64,000 nucleotides of DNA from Candidatus Promineifilum breve (GCF_900066015.1 NZ_LN890655.1:3326726-3390725); one strand, 5' to 3'. Positions 25,666 to 34,800 are shown, numbered from the stretch's first letter. Numbers and translations: made by a program. Notes: a model not told the origin generated them from the letters alone.

Positions 25666-27117
25666 ATGAAATCCAATCCATCCACCGATCCGCCGGCCGA
25701 ATTTTTGGCCCGCATGAGCGCGTTGCTCCCGGCCGCGGAGTTCGCCGCCTTTCTGGCCGCCTTCGACCGGCCGGCGCGCGTCGGCTTGCGGGTCAACACG
25801 CTCAAAATCTCCGTGCCGGATTTTATCAGCATCGCCCCGTTCTCGCTTGCGCCGCTGGGGGATTGGGAGCCGGCCGGCTTCCTGGTGACCGACGACAGCC
25901 GCCCCGGCCGCCACCCCTACCACGACGCCGGGCTGTACTATTTGCAGGAGCCGTCGGCCATGGTCGCCGCCGCGCTGCTGGCCGCCGCGCCCGGCGAGCG
26001 CGTGCTCGATCTGGCCGCCGCGCCGGGCGGCAAGGCCACCCACCTGCTGAGCCGCATGGCCGGGCCGCTGCCCGACGCGCCGCTTTCCGCGCTGCGCCGT
26101 GGGTTGAGCAGCGGCGGCCTGCTGGTCGCCAACGACGTGCACGGCGGGCGCGCCCGGCTGCTGGCCGACAATCTGGCCCGCTGGGGGGCGGTCAATGCGT
26201 TGGTGACGCAGGCCGAGCCGGCGCATCTGGCGGCGAGCTTCGGCCCCGTCTTTGACCGGGTGCTCATCGACGCGCCCTGCTCCGGCGAGGGGATGCTGCG
26301 GCGCGGCGAGCCGGTGGAGTGGAGCGCGGCCATCGTCGCCGCCTGCGCCCGGCGGCAGCGCGGCATCCTGGCCCACGCCCCGCAACTGGCCCGGCCGGGC
26401 GGGCGGCTGCTCTACTCCACCTGCACCTTTGCCCCGGAGGAGAATGAGGCCGTCATCGCCGCTTTTCTGGCCGGCGCGCCCGATTTCACCGTCATCGAGC
26501 CGGCGCGCCACGCGGCCTTCGAGCGCGGGCGGCCCGACTGGTCGGCCGCGCCCCCGGCGATTGCCGACCAACTGGCGCGGGCCGTGCGCCTGTGGCCCCA
26601 CCGCTTTCCGGGCGAAGGGCACTTCATGGCCCTGCTCGGCCGGGATGGCGAACCGGGGGACGAGGCGACGCGGGTCGCGCCCTTTCGGCGCGTACCGCCG
26701 TCCGGCGAGCAATGGCGTCTGTGGCGCGATTTCGCCGAGGCTTCGCTGACTGTGGCCTTGCCGGAGGAGCGAATTCACGCCCACAACGACCGCCTCTACC
26801 TGCTACCGGCGGCGGCCGTGGCGGTGGAGCGACTTCGCATTGTGCGCTATGGGCTGTTGCTGGGCGAGATGCGGCCGGGTCGCTTCCAGCCCGCGCCCGA
26901 TCTGGCGCTGGCCCTGCGCGCCGGCGACGCCACGGCCGCGCTCGATCTGTGGCCCGACGATCCCCAACTGGCGGCTTACATGTCCGGGGCCGAACTGCTA
27001 CAGGCGGGGGCAGATGGCTGGGTGCTGGTGGCCGTCGCCGGCTTCGGCCTCGGCTGGGCCAAGCGCGCCGCCGGGCGGCTCAAGAATCACTACCCGCGCG
27101 GCTGGCGGAGGGGCTAA
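25666..27117 (+). CDS. NOL1/NOP2/Sun-family rRNA m5C methyltransferase (RsmF type)
   Basis: 483 residues. It methylates cytosine C5 in rRNA (or tRNA) with SAM. The core shows VLDLAAAPGGKATHLLSRM (SAM loop), VLIDAPCSGEGMLRRGE and LLYSTCTFAPEENE; the PCSG and STC cysteines are the two catalytic Cys of the family. The length and the C-terminal ~150 residues after the catalytic core match RsmF-like proteins. The start is 9 nt from the divergent tgt start, so both translation initiation regions and promoters must overlap. Confidence 0.92.
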   Translation: MKSNPSTDPPAEFLARMSALLPAAEFAAFLAAFDRPARVGLRVNTLKISVPDFISIAPFSLAPLGDWEPAGFLVTDDSRPGRHPYHDAGLYYLQEPSAMVAAALLAAAPGERVLDLAAAPGGKATHLLSRMAGPLPDAPLSALRRGLSSGGLLVANDVHGGRARLLADNLARWGAVNALVTQAEPAHLAASFGPVFDRVLIDAPCSGEGMLRRGEPVEWSAAIVAACARRQRGILAHAPQLARPGGRLLYSTCTFAPEENEAVIAAFLAGAPDFTVIEPARHAAFERGRPDWSAAPPAIADQLARAVRLWPHRFPGEGHFMALLGRDGEPGDEATRVAPFRRVPPSGEQWRLWRDFAEASLTVALPEERIHAHNDRLYLLPAAAVAVERLRIVRYGLLLGEMRPGRFQPAPDLALALRAGDATAALDLWPDDPQLAAYMSGAELLQAGADGWVLVAVAGFGLGWAKRAAGRLKNHYPRGWRRG

Positions 27118-27131
27118 GATCTAACGCAAAG

Positions 27132-27222
27132 GCGCAAAGAGGTGGCGAGTAGCGGGTAGCGGGTAGCGGGTAGCAGGTCGCTTCGAACCCGCTACTCGCC
27201 ACCCGCCACTTTGCGTTTTTTG
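27132..27222 (+). terminator. GGCGGGTAGC-type repeat hairpin acting as terminator
   Basis: CGCAAAGAGGTGGCGAGTAG with tandem AGCGGGT units pairs with the arm 27187-27215 (ACCCGCTACTCGCC ... CTTTGCG) and is followed by TTTTTT on the plus strand. It lies between the convergent rRNA methyltransferase and UDP-sugar dehydrogenase genes. The same repeat type is at 38548-38617 and 44563-44620. Confidence 0.7.
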
Positions 27223-27230
27223 TGACTGGC

Positions 27231-28544
27231 TTAGAGTCGCACGACCCGCGCCGTGCCGCCGCTCTTGACCGCGTTGCGCGCGTCGACGATGAGGCGGGCG
27301 TGGTTGACGATCCATGACCAATCGTAGGCGCTGTGGTCGGTGACGACGACGACGCAATCGGCCGCCGCCAGCAATGCTTCATTCAACTCCACCGATGACA
27401 GGCTATAACCATCAAATCGCACCGTGGCGATGTGGGGGTCGTTGTAGGCCACGTCGGCCCCGCGCTCGCGCAGCAGGTGGATCACATCCAGCGCCGGGCT
27501 TTCGCGCACGTCGCCCACGTCCCGCTTGTAGGCCGCGCCCAGCACCAGGATACGGCTGCCGTTGACCGCCTTGCGCTCGACGTTGAGTGCATCGGCCACC
27601 TTGCCGACGACGTAATCGGGCATGTGGCTGTTCACTTCGGCGGCCAGCTCGATGAAGCGCGCCGTATAGTTCAGCGTGCGCAGCTTCCAGCTCAGGTAAT
27701 GGGGGTCGATGGGGATGCAATGCCCGCCCAGGCCCGGCCCCGGATAGAAGGGCATGAAGCCATACGGTTTGCTGGCCGCCGCGCCCACCACTTCCCAGAC
27801 GTTCAGCCCCAGCTTGTCGCACATGAGGGCGACCTCGTTGACCAGGCCGATGTTGACCGCGCGGAAGGTGTTCTCCAGCAGCTTGACCATCTCGGCCGTG
27901 GCCGTGCTGCTCACCGGCACGGGCTGGTCGACGACCGTGCCGTAGAGGGCCACGGCGACCTCCAGGCAATCAGGCGTCACGCCGCCGATGACCTTGGGGG
28001 TCGTGCGCACGGTGTAATCGGTGCGACCGGGGTCGATGCGCTCCGGCGAGAAGGCCATGAAGAAGTCGCGGCCCACTTCCATGCCGTTATCGGCGAAGCG
28101 CGGCAGGACGATCTCGTCGGTCGTGCCGGGGTAGGTGGTGCTCTCCAGGACGATCAGTTGGCCGCCGCCCGGCGGCATATGGGCCGCCAGACAATCGGCG
28201 GCGTCGACGATGTAGGAGATATCCGGGTCCTTGGTCTTGCGCAGCGGCGTGGGCACGCAGATGGAGATGGCGTCGGCCGCGGCCAGATCGGCGTAATCGG
28301 TCGAGGCCCGCAGGCGACCGGCGGCCAGCAGCGGCTCCAGCACGGCGTCAGGCACGTCCTCCACGTAACTCCGGCCGCGATTGAGTGCGGCCACCTTGCC
28401 GGCGTCAACGTCGACGCCGATGACGGTGAATCCTTCCTCGGCAAAGGCCACGGCCAGCGGCAAGCCGACGTAACCCAGCCCCACGATGCCGATGATCGCC
28501 TCCCGGTCGGCGATTCGTTGTAACATGCGCTGTTTGCGATCCAT
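27231..28544 (-). CDS. Nucleotide-sugar dehydrogenase (UDP-N-acetylglucosamine 6-dehydrogenase type)
   Basis: 437 residues from ATG 28544, where AGAGGA is 6 nt upstream; ATG 28550 is too close to that site. NAD-binding GLGYVGLPLA begins at 22. The catalytic Cys is in GPGLGGHCIPIDPHYLSWK. The fold consists of the UDPG/MGDP dehydrogenase N, central and C domains; the central helix EMVKLLENTFRAVNIGLVNE and the long catalytic motif resemble WbpA/TviB enzymes rather than UDP-glucose dehydrogenase. The product, a UDP-uronic acid, would feed surface glycan synthesis. Confidence 0.88.
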   Translation of the reverse strand: MDRKQRMLQRIADREAIIGIVGLGYVGLPLAVAFAEEGFTVIGVDVDAGKVAALNRGRSYVEDVPDAVLEPLLAAGRLRASTDYADLAAADAISICVPTPLRKTKDPDISYIVDAADCLAAHMPPGGGQLIVLESTTYPGTTDEIVLPRFADNGMEVGRDFFMAFSPERIDPGRTDYTVRTTPKVIGGVTPDCLEVAVALYGTVVDQPVPVSSTATAEMVKLLENTFRAVNIGLVNEVALMCDKLGLNVWEVVGAAASKPYGFMPFYPGPGLGGHCIPIDPHYLSWKLRTLNYTARFIELAAEVNSHMPDYVVGKVADALNVERKAVNGSRILVLGAAYKRDVGDVRESPALDVIHLLRERGADVAYNDPHIATVRFDGYSLSSVELNEALLAAADCVVVVTDHSAYDWSWIVNHARLIVDARNAVKSGGTARVVRL

Positions 28545-28550
28545 ACTCAT

Positions 28551-28733
28551 TCCTCTGTGTACTGCTCAGTTTCGTGGCGACCGGCGCGTTTGTCCACCGG
28601 CGCTACCCATCGCTTCACACCATATCATACCGCGCCTGGGGCCAATCGTATCCGGCCGGGCGGTTGAATTCACGGCTTTTTTGGCCTTTGTCATGGTCTT
28701 CTTTGCGCCGGGGGGCAAAAGGAACAGGGTTGC
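28551..28733. other. Intergenic spacer between the sugar dehydrogenase and the membrane operon
   Basis: No coding signal, RNA gene or clear terminator seen. An isolated TATGAT on the minus strand (28624-28629) could be a -10 box for the dehydrogenase, but no -35 match is found at normal spacing. Confidence 0.4.
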
Positions 28734-30065
28734 TCAACCGAGACCGAGCAGTCGCGCGACGAGGCCCGGCAGCAGATTGGGCCACAGGCCGCACAACACC
28801 GCCAGACCGAGCAGAACGAGCGTCAGGCTAACTTCGGCCGGCCCCAGCGGTGGGCCAACCGGCGGGCCGTCCACCGCTGGCTCGACCACCGGCCGGCGGA
28901 GCAGGGCGCGCCAGGCCACGAGCATTCCCAGCAACATCGCCGCCACCAGCCCGATTGCCGGCCACGGGCCACCCGGCGTGCCCGCCGCCAGCAACGCCCA
29001 TCGCCCGCCGAATCCGGCCGTCAGGGGCAGGCCCACAAGCGACAGCAGACCGAACGCGAAGGCCGCCGTTGGTAGGACCGCCCAGCGGGAACCGGGCTGT
29101 GGCGGATGGGAGGCTGCGAAACGCTCCATCCCCAGGGCGATCAACAGGAGACTCAGGCAGCGGCTGATGAGCGCCGGCAGCGCCAGCAGCAGCCCGTCCG
29201 CGCCGGGCGAGAGCGTCGCCAGGAGGACGAAAGCCATGTCGAGCAACACCGCGCCGGCCACCAAGGCGCGGCCTTCTGCGGCACGGCCCATGTGCCAGAC
29301 ACCGACCCAGGCCGTCAGGGCGGCGCTCCAGCGCACGGCCGACTGGAAGCCAACCGCCGCCCGCGCCGCCGGGGCGTGATCCAGCAGGCCCAGCACGAAG
29401 GCCACCACGACCAGCGGCATTACCCCCAGGACGAGGGCCAACGACACCGGCGAGGCGGTTCGTCCCAGACCGGCGGCCCCGCTATAGAACGGGAAGCCGC
29501 CCAATAGCAGGAGCGCCGCCGGCAACGCATACAGCCAGCCCGCTGCGTCGCTGCCGGGCGAGGAAACGGCCAACAGCGCCGGCGCGACGGCTACGGCGGT
29601 AAATAGAAAAGTGCGCCACGTCGCCCCGGCCGGTTCGTGCCGCCCGCCATGCAGCGCGGGCACAACGAAGGCCGCGGCCACGACCAGCAGCACGGCTCCC
29701 AGACCCGGCGGATCGATCATCAGGGCCGCCGCCAGCGGGGCCAACGCCGCCAACCCGGCCGGGACGAGCGCCCGCCCGGCGGGGCGAAACCAGGCCACGG
29801 CGAACAGGGCCGCCAGTGCCGGATAGATCACTAGAAACAGCGCGCGGATAAAGGGGGTGAGGGTTAATTCCCGCCCATAGAACCCGACCGTGTTATCGGC
29901 CAACAGGCCCGTGCCCGGCTCGGCCAGCGCCAGGAGCAGCGTCAACAGGGCCAGAGCGACGAGACCGGCCGCCGTTTGCCCGCGCCGGAAGCGGCGCAAC
30001 AGCAGGGCGACGATGGCCGCCAGCGCCGGCCCAACGAGCATGACGAGGGGAAAGCCGGTCTCCAT
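28734..30065 (-). CDS. Complex I/Mrp antiporter-like membrane protein (NuoM/N-like), degenerate
   Basis: 443 residues, about 14 hydrophobic helices. The segment GGFPFYSGAAGLGRTASPVS is where proton-conducting subunits read P-x-H-x-WLP-DAH..P-x-PVS; the His and Asp are missing. SLVGLPLTAGFGGRWALLAAG matches the late GLPPTAGF motif of NuoM/N/MnhD. The strong homology pattern with few charged residues suggests a non-pumping or altered relative. It is the third gene of a three-gene minus-strand operon with 30067-30759 and 30765-32276 (1 and 5 nt spacing). Confidence 0.65.
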   Translation of the reverse strand: METGFPLVMLVGPALAAIVALLLRRFRRGQTAAGLVALALLTLLLALAEPGTGLLADNTVGFYGRELTLTPFIRALFLVIYPALAALFAVAWFRPAGRALVPAGLAALAPLAAALMIDPPGLGAVLLVVAAAFVVPALHGGRHEPAGATWRTFLFTAVAVAPALLAVSSPGSDAAGWLYALPAALLLLGGFPFYSGAAGLGRTASPVSLALVLGVMPLVVVAFVLGLLDHAPAARAAVGFQSAVRWSAALTAWVGVWHMGRAAEGRALVAGAVLLDMAFVLLATLSPGADGLLLALPALISRCLSLLLIALGMERFAASHPPQPGSRWAVLPTAAFAFGLLSLVGLPLTAGFGGRWALLAAGTPGGPWPAIGLVAAMLLGMLVAWRALLRRPVVEPAVDGPPVGPPLGPAEVSLTLVLLGLAVLCGLWPNLLPGLVARLLGLG

Positions 30066-30066
30066 A

Positions 30067-30759
30067 TCACTCCAGGATGTCGACCGGCAGGTAGCGCGCC
30101 TGCGCCAGATAGGCCACGACCAGCGCCACCGTCAATTGAGCGACGACCAGGGCCACCGTCATGGCGATGGATTGATCCAGCAAGCCGTAATAGAGAGCGA
30201 ACCCGGTCAGGAAGAGCAGCAGCCCGATGCCCGACGGCAGCGGCTCGGCCGACGTGGTTAGCCCCACCAGCCCCAGCGCCACCAGACCCACGATGGCCGG
30301 CTCCAGATAGCCGGCGGTTTCGGGCACGACGGCCGGCAACAAACCCGGCGCGCGCCAGACCCAGACCGTGGCGACGATGGCCAACACGGCCGCCGCCAGA
30401 CGCACCACGGCGCGATTGGTGACGGCAAAGCGGCCGACACGGCGCGAGCGCGCCAGCCCCAGCCGCGCCATTTCCTCGGCCGACAGCCCGGCCGGCGGGC
30501 GGCCCCAATTCACCTGCCAGGCCGTGACCAGCAGCATGGCGCTGACGAACAGCCCGGCCAGCGTATAGACGACGGCCAGCCGCGGATCGAGTACATCGAC
30601 GAACAGCAGCCCGGCCAGCAGGTAATGGACGAAGACGCCCAGAATGGCCGGCCGCATGTCCCAAGCGACGACGGCCACGAAGGCCGCGCCCAGCAGCACG
30701 ACGACCGACGGCATACCCCGCAAAAAGGCCAATTGGTCGAGCAGATCGAAGATTGTCAT
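30067..30759 (-). CDS. Small polytopic membrane protein of the NuoM/N-like operon
   Basis: 230 residues from ATG 30759; a longer frame to 31335 overlaps the upstream gene and is not supported. About seven hydrophobic helices are visible (VVVLLGAAFVAVVAWDM, AVYTLAGLFVSAMLLVTAW, TVALVVAQLTVALVVAYLA). The final SAEPLPSGIGLLLFLTGFAL helix region is loosely reminiscent of NuoJ/NuoK/HyfE-type small subunits, but I cannot assign a family. It sits between two NuoM/N-like proteins, so a small partner subunit of the same membrane complex is the best inference. Confidence 0.6.
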   Translation of the reverse strand: MTIFDLLDQLAFLRGMPSVVVLLGAAFVAVVAWDMRPAILGVFVHYLLAGLLFVDVLDPRLAVVYTLAGLFVSAMLLVTAWQVNWGRPPAGLSAEEMARLGLARSRRVGRFAVTNRAVVRLAAAVLAIVATVWVWRAPGLLPAVVPETAGYLEPAIVGLVALGLVGLTTSAEPLPSGIGLLLFLTGFALYYGLLDQSIAMTVALVVAQLTVALVVAYLAQARYLPVDILE

Positions 30760-30764
30760 GGCGT

Positions 30765-32276
30765 TCAGGCCAGCCACAGCAGCAGGAGCAACAGCCCCAG
30801 CAGCCATAGCAGACCATACTCTCCTTCCAGGATCGCCAGCGCGTCGCCCAGGGCCTCGTAGGTGGCCCGGCCCGCCTGACGGGCGCGTTGAGTGAGGCGT
30901 GTCGCCGCCGGCGGCGGCAACGTCGCCGCCTCGCGCAGCAGGCCGCCCAGCGTCTCCGGGGCTGGCGCGAAACGGCCCAGCAACAGACCGGCCATAATGG
31001 GTAGCCCAATTGCTACCCAGACGACCACCCCCAGGCCGAGCGCGGCCGTATTGAAATGGACAAGACCGGCCAGCAGCGGCAACTGCGCCAAGCCGCGCAG
31101 CCACCCGATGCGACCGGCCGGCGCGCCGTCGTTTATTAATAATCGCGCCACGCCGAAGAGTGTCGCCAGCCATATCGTCAGCAGGATGACGGTGACGGCC
31201 AGCAATACCCAGCCGCCGGACGCCAGCCATGCCTCGTACAGCGGCGCGAGGACGCCGGAGCCGACCGTCAACGGCAGCCCGGCCACGGCCAGCAAGACGG
31301 CCGCCACGGCAATGGCTTGCGGGGTAATGGCCCAACGAACGCGCGTAACGGTGCCTTCGGACGGGCGCAGGGCATTAGCGACGACCAGCAGTGCCGGGGC
31401 GAAGACCGCCAGCCGCGCCGCCGGCAGCAGCGCTGCCGGGCCGGCCCAGACCGCGGCCGTCAGGAGCAGCCCACATAGGGCCAAACCCAACGCCTGCGGC
31501 AACCGCTCCGGCCACTGATACCAGGCGCGCCACAAGCCGATGACCAGCCCCAGCAGGCCGAGCGCGGTGGCCGCGGCCACGGCCGCGCCGGAGGGGACGA
31601 CCCCCCGCAGCGCGGCAAGCAAAACCGCCGCCCCGGCCACCAACGGCAGCCCGCCGCGCAACAGGTCTAACGCTGTTTTCTCGCTGGCCGTAAGGTTGCC
31701 GGGCGGTTGGACGCAGAACAGGAGCACGGCGGCCAACAGGCTGAACGGCAGCGCCGCTGTGGGCAGCACCCCGGCCAGCCACAGGCTAAAAAGCGCCGGG
31801 GCAAAGGGCAGCGCCGGGATCAGGCGGCGGCCGAGATCGTCCGGCCCACGGCTGCGGTCGAAGGCGATGGATGCGGCCCAGACCAGCGCCAACAAGCCCA
31901 GCCCCAACACCCGCGTCCAGGCGTCGGCCGCCCAGACCACCGGCAGCGCCGCCGCCGCCAGCGCGAATAGCCACACGGGTTGCTGTTCGTCGCCGTTGCG
32001 GCGATGCAGCGCGAAATGGGCGACAGCGGCCAGCAACAGCAGCAGCGTGATGCCGGTCAATTGCCAGGCCGGTTCGTCGATGGCCCATTGACGCCCGGCA
32101 AAGGCCCAGGCTGTGGTGGCCGAGGCGGGGCGCGCCAATAGCCAGAGGATGAAGACGGCCGCCGGCAGGGCGAGGATCATCGCCCAGGTGAACCGGGGCC
32201 GGCCGCGAATGACCGCCAACAACCCGGCGGCCACGACCAGCGCCACCCACAAAACGGCATAGGCTGCAAAAGACAT
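30765..32276 (-). CDS. Complex I/Mrp antiporter-like membrane protein (NuoN/MnhD-like), degenerate
   Basis: 503 residues with about 14 hydrophobic segments and a charged loop near the C-terminus (LTQRARQAGRATYEALGDA) before a last helix. AVAGLPLTVGSGVLAPLYEAWL recalls the GLPPTVGF-x-GK motif of NuoN/MnhD, but the Lys is absent. No HxWLPDAH motif is seen. It is the first gene of the three-gene operon and probably forms a membrane complex with the next two. Function is unknown; a complete NuoA-N set is not present in the window. Confidence 0.62.
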   Translation of the reverse strand: MSFAAYAVLWVALVVAAGLLAVIRGRPRFTWAMILALPAAVFILWLLARPASATTAWAFAGRQWAIDEPAWQLTGITLLLLLAAVAHFALHRRNGDEQQPVWLFALAAAALPVVWAADAWTRVLGLGLLALVWAASIAFDRSRGPDDLGRRLIPALPFAPALFSLWLAGVLPTAALPFSLLAAVLLFCVQPPGNLTASEKTALDLLRGGLPLVAGAAVLLAALRGVVPSGAAVAAATALGLLGLVIGLWRAWYQWPERLPQALGLALCGLLLTAAVWAGPAALLPAARLAVFAPALLVVANALRPSEGTVTRVRWAITPQAIAVAAVLLAVAGLPLTVGSGVLAPLYEAWLASGGWVLLAVTVILLTIWLATLFGVARLLINDGAPAGRIGWLRGLAQLPLLAGLVHFNTAALGLGVVVWVAIGLPIMAGLLLGRFAPAPETLGGLLREAATLPPPAATRLTQRARQAGRATYEALGDALAILEGEYGLLWLLGLLLLLLWLA

Positions 32277-32308
32277 AGAGGAGCGATTCTAGACCCGATG
32301 CGCGCCAC

Positions 32309-32339
32309 AGGCAACGCCACTTCAGAAAGGCGTAAGGTT
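32309..32339. repeat. Possible diverged copy of the 34-bp palindrome
   Basis: GCAACGCCACTTCAGAAAGG followed by CGTAAGG resembles the 34-bp repeat (CAACGC-ACTTCAGAAAG-GCGT) with small insertions or deletions. It lies between the patatin stop and the membrane operon start. The match is imperfect, so the identity is tentative. Confidence 0.4.
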
Positions 32340-32360
32340 CAGGACAAAGACAGGCGGCGC

Positions 32361-33215
32361 TTAGTTGGCGGTGATGACGGGCGCGAACTCAGGCCAGGCG
32401 ACCGGCTGTGGGGGCTTGGGCCGTCCGGCCGGCACGTCGGCGCGTCCCAGCGCCGCCAGGATGGCCGGCAATTGCTGCCGCGTCGCCTCCTCGCCCAGGG
32501 TGATCAGCCGTTGGTAGTCCGAGAATTTGAAGTAGGAGCGCCCCTCCATGTGGGGGACGATGAGGGCGTCGCATTCGTTGCTGCCCTGGCCGGCGTGGCG
32601 CACCAGCGTCTCGACGGCGGCCAGCCCCTGACCGAGCGGCCCCAGATAGCGGCGCAGGGCGGGCATGAAGATGTCGACGCCGATGACGTAATCCGCGCCC
32701 AGCAGCCGGGCCACGTCGGCCGGGATGTTGTCGGTGATGCCGCCGTCGACCAGCTTACGGCCGTCTAGCTCGACCGGCGGGACGAAGCCGGGCACGGAGC
32801 AACTGGCGCGGATGGCCGTGCACAGCCGCCCCTTGTCGAGCACCACGCGCTCACCGGATACCAGGTCGCTGGCGACGGCGGCGAAGGGGATAGCCAGATC
32901 GCCGACGTCGAATTCGCCGATGGTGTCGATGAGCCATTGCTCCAGGCGCATGAAGGTGACGAAGCCGCCGGCCGAGAGCAGCGGCCGGGACACCTGCCAC
33001 CAGCCGGTGCGGGCGGCGATATCGTGCAGGTCGTCGATGCCCAGCCCGGCGCAGTAGGACGCGCCGATGATGGCCCCCATACTGGTGCCGGCGATGCAAT
33101 CGATGGGCACGCCCGCCTCTTCCAGCACTGACAGGACGCCGATATGGGCCAGTCCGCGGGCCACCCCGCCACCCAACGCCAACCCCACGCGCAAGCGGCC
33201 GTTGCTGCTACTCAT
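32361..33215 (-). CDS. Patatin-like phospholipase (RssA type)
   Basis: 284 residues. It is a Ser-Asp dyad hydrolase that cleaves acyl esters. LALGGGVARGLAHIGVL (12-28) is the oxyanion loop, GTSMG at 43-47 holds the nucleophile Ser 45, and VDGGITDN near 156 supplies the Asp (157). The short size and motifs match RssA-like bacterial patatins. It shows no signal peptide and would act in the cytoplasm or on the inner membrane surface. Confidence 0.92.
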   Translation of the reverse strand: MSSSNGRLRVGLALGGGVARGLAHIGVLSVLEEAGVPIDCIAGTSMGAIIGASYCAGLGIDDLHDIAARTGWWQVSRPLLSAGGFVTFMRLEQWLIDTIGEFDVGDLAIPFAAVASDLVSGERVVLDKGRLCTAIRASCSVPGFVPPVELDGRKLVDGGITDNIPADVARLLGADYVIGVDIFMPALRRYLGPLGQGLAAVETLVRHAGQGSNECDALIVPHMEGRSYFKFSDYQRLITLGEEATRQQLPAILAALGRADVPAGRPKPPQPVAWPEFAPVITAN

Positions 33216-33304
33216 CGTTCTTTCCCTCTATTCCGGCCGGCCGAGAGCACTGATTCCATGCCCTCTTCTTAATCTGTGAAATCTGCGAAATCTGTGGTTC
33301 CTTC

Positions 33305-33715
33305 TTATGCCGGCCACTCGGTATCGACCTTCATCGCGCAGCCCACCAACTCTGTCGCCGCCTTGGGCGACTTGAGGACGGTCATCATATTGCCCTTCAG
33401 CTTGAGCTGGCCGGTCATGATGCCGCGAATCGGGTCGATCTTCTTCTCCATGACCTTGCGCCAGACGTCGATCGGTGCGCGCAATTCAAAGGCCACGGAT
33501 TTGGAAGTCGGGTCATCGACCATGTAGGCGTCGCGGGCCTTGCCGTGCCACAGGTCGAGATACAAATAGGTATCCTTCGCCATTCCCGGCCCGGCGGTGG
33601 TGATGAAGTAGAAATCACCTTCCCAGTGGGACGCGGCCTTGGCATAGGCCTCGCTGCTGTTCACGGCCTCCATCAATGCCTTGCCCCATTCATCGGTCGC
33701 AAACTTGATACCCAT
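33305..33715 (-). CDS. SCP2 sterol-transfer-like domain protein
   Basis: 136 residues from ATG 33715, where GAGGGAGA is 5 nt upstream; an in-frame TTG at 33730 overlaps that ribosome binding site. The chain alternates strands and ends with IRGIMTGQLKLKGNMMTVLK, the late G-x-LK-x-KG motif of SCP2 domains. These fold into a hydrophobic pocket that carries acyl chains or other lipids. The upstream crotonase gene on the same strand suggests a link to fatty-acid metabolism, but a 200-nt repeat region separates the two. Confidence 0.82.
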   Translation of the reverse strand: MGIKFATDEWGKALMEAVNSSEAYAKAASHWEGDFYFITTAGPGMAKDTYLYLDLWHGKARDAYMVDDPTSKSVAFELRAPIDVWRKVMEKKIDPIRGIMTGQLKLKGNMMTVLKSPKAATELVGCAMKVDTEWPA

Positions 33716-33803
33716 ATCGCTCTCCCTCAATTAACGTTTCGTTCACGTGATTTTGCGTCAAAGATAACATATCCGGGCTGCGGTTGCCAGTCGAATCCGG
33801 AAA

Positions 33804-33907
33804 AGAATAGAACGCGGATGACACGGATTAGGCGGATTTACGCGGATCAGATTAGGTTCTTATCCGCGTAAATCCGCGTAAATCCGCGTCATCCGCGTTC
33901 TATCTCT
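33804..33907. repeat. ATCCGC-type quasi-palindromic repeat
   Basis: The left half AGAACGCGGATGACACGGAT pairs with ATCCGCGTCATCCGCGTTCT around a central GATTAGGTTCTTATC. The hairpin lies immediately before the stop of the crotonase gene on the minus strand, so it would form the 3' end of that transcript. Confidence 0.8.
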
Positions 33908-33908
33908 T

Positions 33909-34700
33909 CTACTTTCCTTTGAATTGCGGCGGGCGGCGGGTCATAAAGGCCTGCGCCCCCTCCAGGAAATCCTCGCTGGCGAACAGTTGGCTTTGCGCCC
34001 AGCCTTCCAGCAGCAGCCCACGGTCGATGTCGGCCAGCCCGTCGATGACGCGCTTGGCCATGCCCACGGCCAGCGGCGCGGCCTGCGCGATCTCGGCCGC
34101 CAGCGCCTCCCCCTTGCCGCTCAACTCCTCGCGCGTGGTGACGTAATTGACCATGCCCCAGCGCTCGGCGTCGGCCGCGTCAATGCGCCGGCCGGTAAAG
34201 ATCAGCTCCTTGGATCGCGCCGGGCCGACCAGGCGCGTCAGGCGCGTCGTGCCGCCCACGTCGGGGATGATGCCCAGCAGCGTCTCCGGCAAACCCAGTG
34301 CCGTGCCGGCCGCGGCCACGCGCAAGTCGCAGGCCAGGGCTAACTCCAGGGCCAGCCCCAGGCAGTGGCCGTGGAGCAGGGCGATGGTCGGCAACTCCAG
34401 CCGCTCCAGGCGGGTGAAGACGCCCTGAAACTCGTCGGTGATGGCCCGCATCCGCTGTTGCCAGTGGGGGCCATAAGTCTGGGCCAGACCCAACAGGGCG
34501 CTGACGTCGATGCCGGCCGAAAAGCTCTCGCCCGCGCCGCTGATCAGCACGGCGCGCAGGCCGGGGGCGCGGTTGGCCTGGGCCACGGCCGCGTCGAAGG
34601 CGTGGAGCATCTCCAGATTGATGGCGTTGCGCTTGTCCGGCCGGTTGAGAATGATCTCGAAATAGCTATCGCGTTGTCGGGTGATAACAAGTTCGCTCAT
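33909..34700 (-). CDS. Enoyl-CoA hydratase/isomerase family (crotonase)
   Basis: 263 residues from ATG 34700, with GAGAGG 6 nt upstream; a longer frame to 34769 lacks support. Crotonases act on acyl-CoA thioesters. The oxyanion-hole segments FSAGIDVSALLGL and LGLALELALACDLRVAA are present, as is LPETLLGIIPDVGGTTRL. The PDVGGT form, with Asp rather than Gly before VGG, occurs in dienoyl-CoA or delta-isomerases, so isomerase chemistry is possible. The precise substrate is unknown. Confidence 0.9.
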   Translation of the reverse strand: MSELVITRQRDSYFEIILNRPDKRNAINLEMLHAFDAAVAQANRAPGLRAVLISGAGESFSAGIDVSALLGLAQTYGPHWQQRMRAITDEFQGVFTRLERLELPTIALLHGHCLGLALELALACDLRVAAAGTALGLPETLLGIIPDVGGTTRLTRLVGPARSKELIFTGRRIDAADAERWGMVNYVTTREELSGKGEALAAEIAQAAPLAVGMAKRVIDGLADIDRGLLLEGWAQSQLFASEDFLEGAQAFMTRRPPQFKGK

Positions 34701-34732
34701 AGGCTGCCTCTCAAAATAAAAAACCGCCGATT

Positions 34733-34797
34733 CCACTGATGTCTCAGATTGGAGTCTAATCCAATCCACGAAATCGGCGAAATCTGCGGTTCTTTTT
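34733..34797. repeat. Short ATCCA/GAAATC-type imperfect repeat
   Basis: Contains CAGATTGGAGTCTAATCCAATCC and AAATCGGCGAAATCTGCGG. It resembles the ATCCGY family but has weaker pairing. No gene lies here. Confidence 0.5.
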
Positions 34798-34800
34798 TCC

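Noticed and set aside
24559-26784. A 741-residue reading frame covering tgt and beyond on the minus strand
   Set aside because: The part upstream of 25656 is antisense to the well-supported rRNA methyltransferase gene and contains no tgt features.
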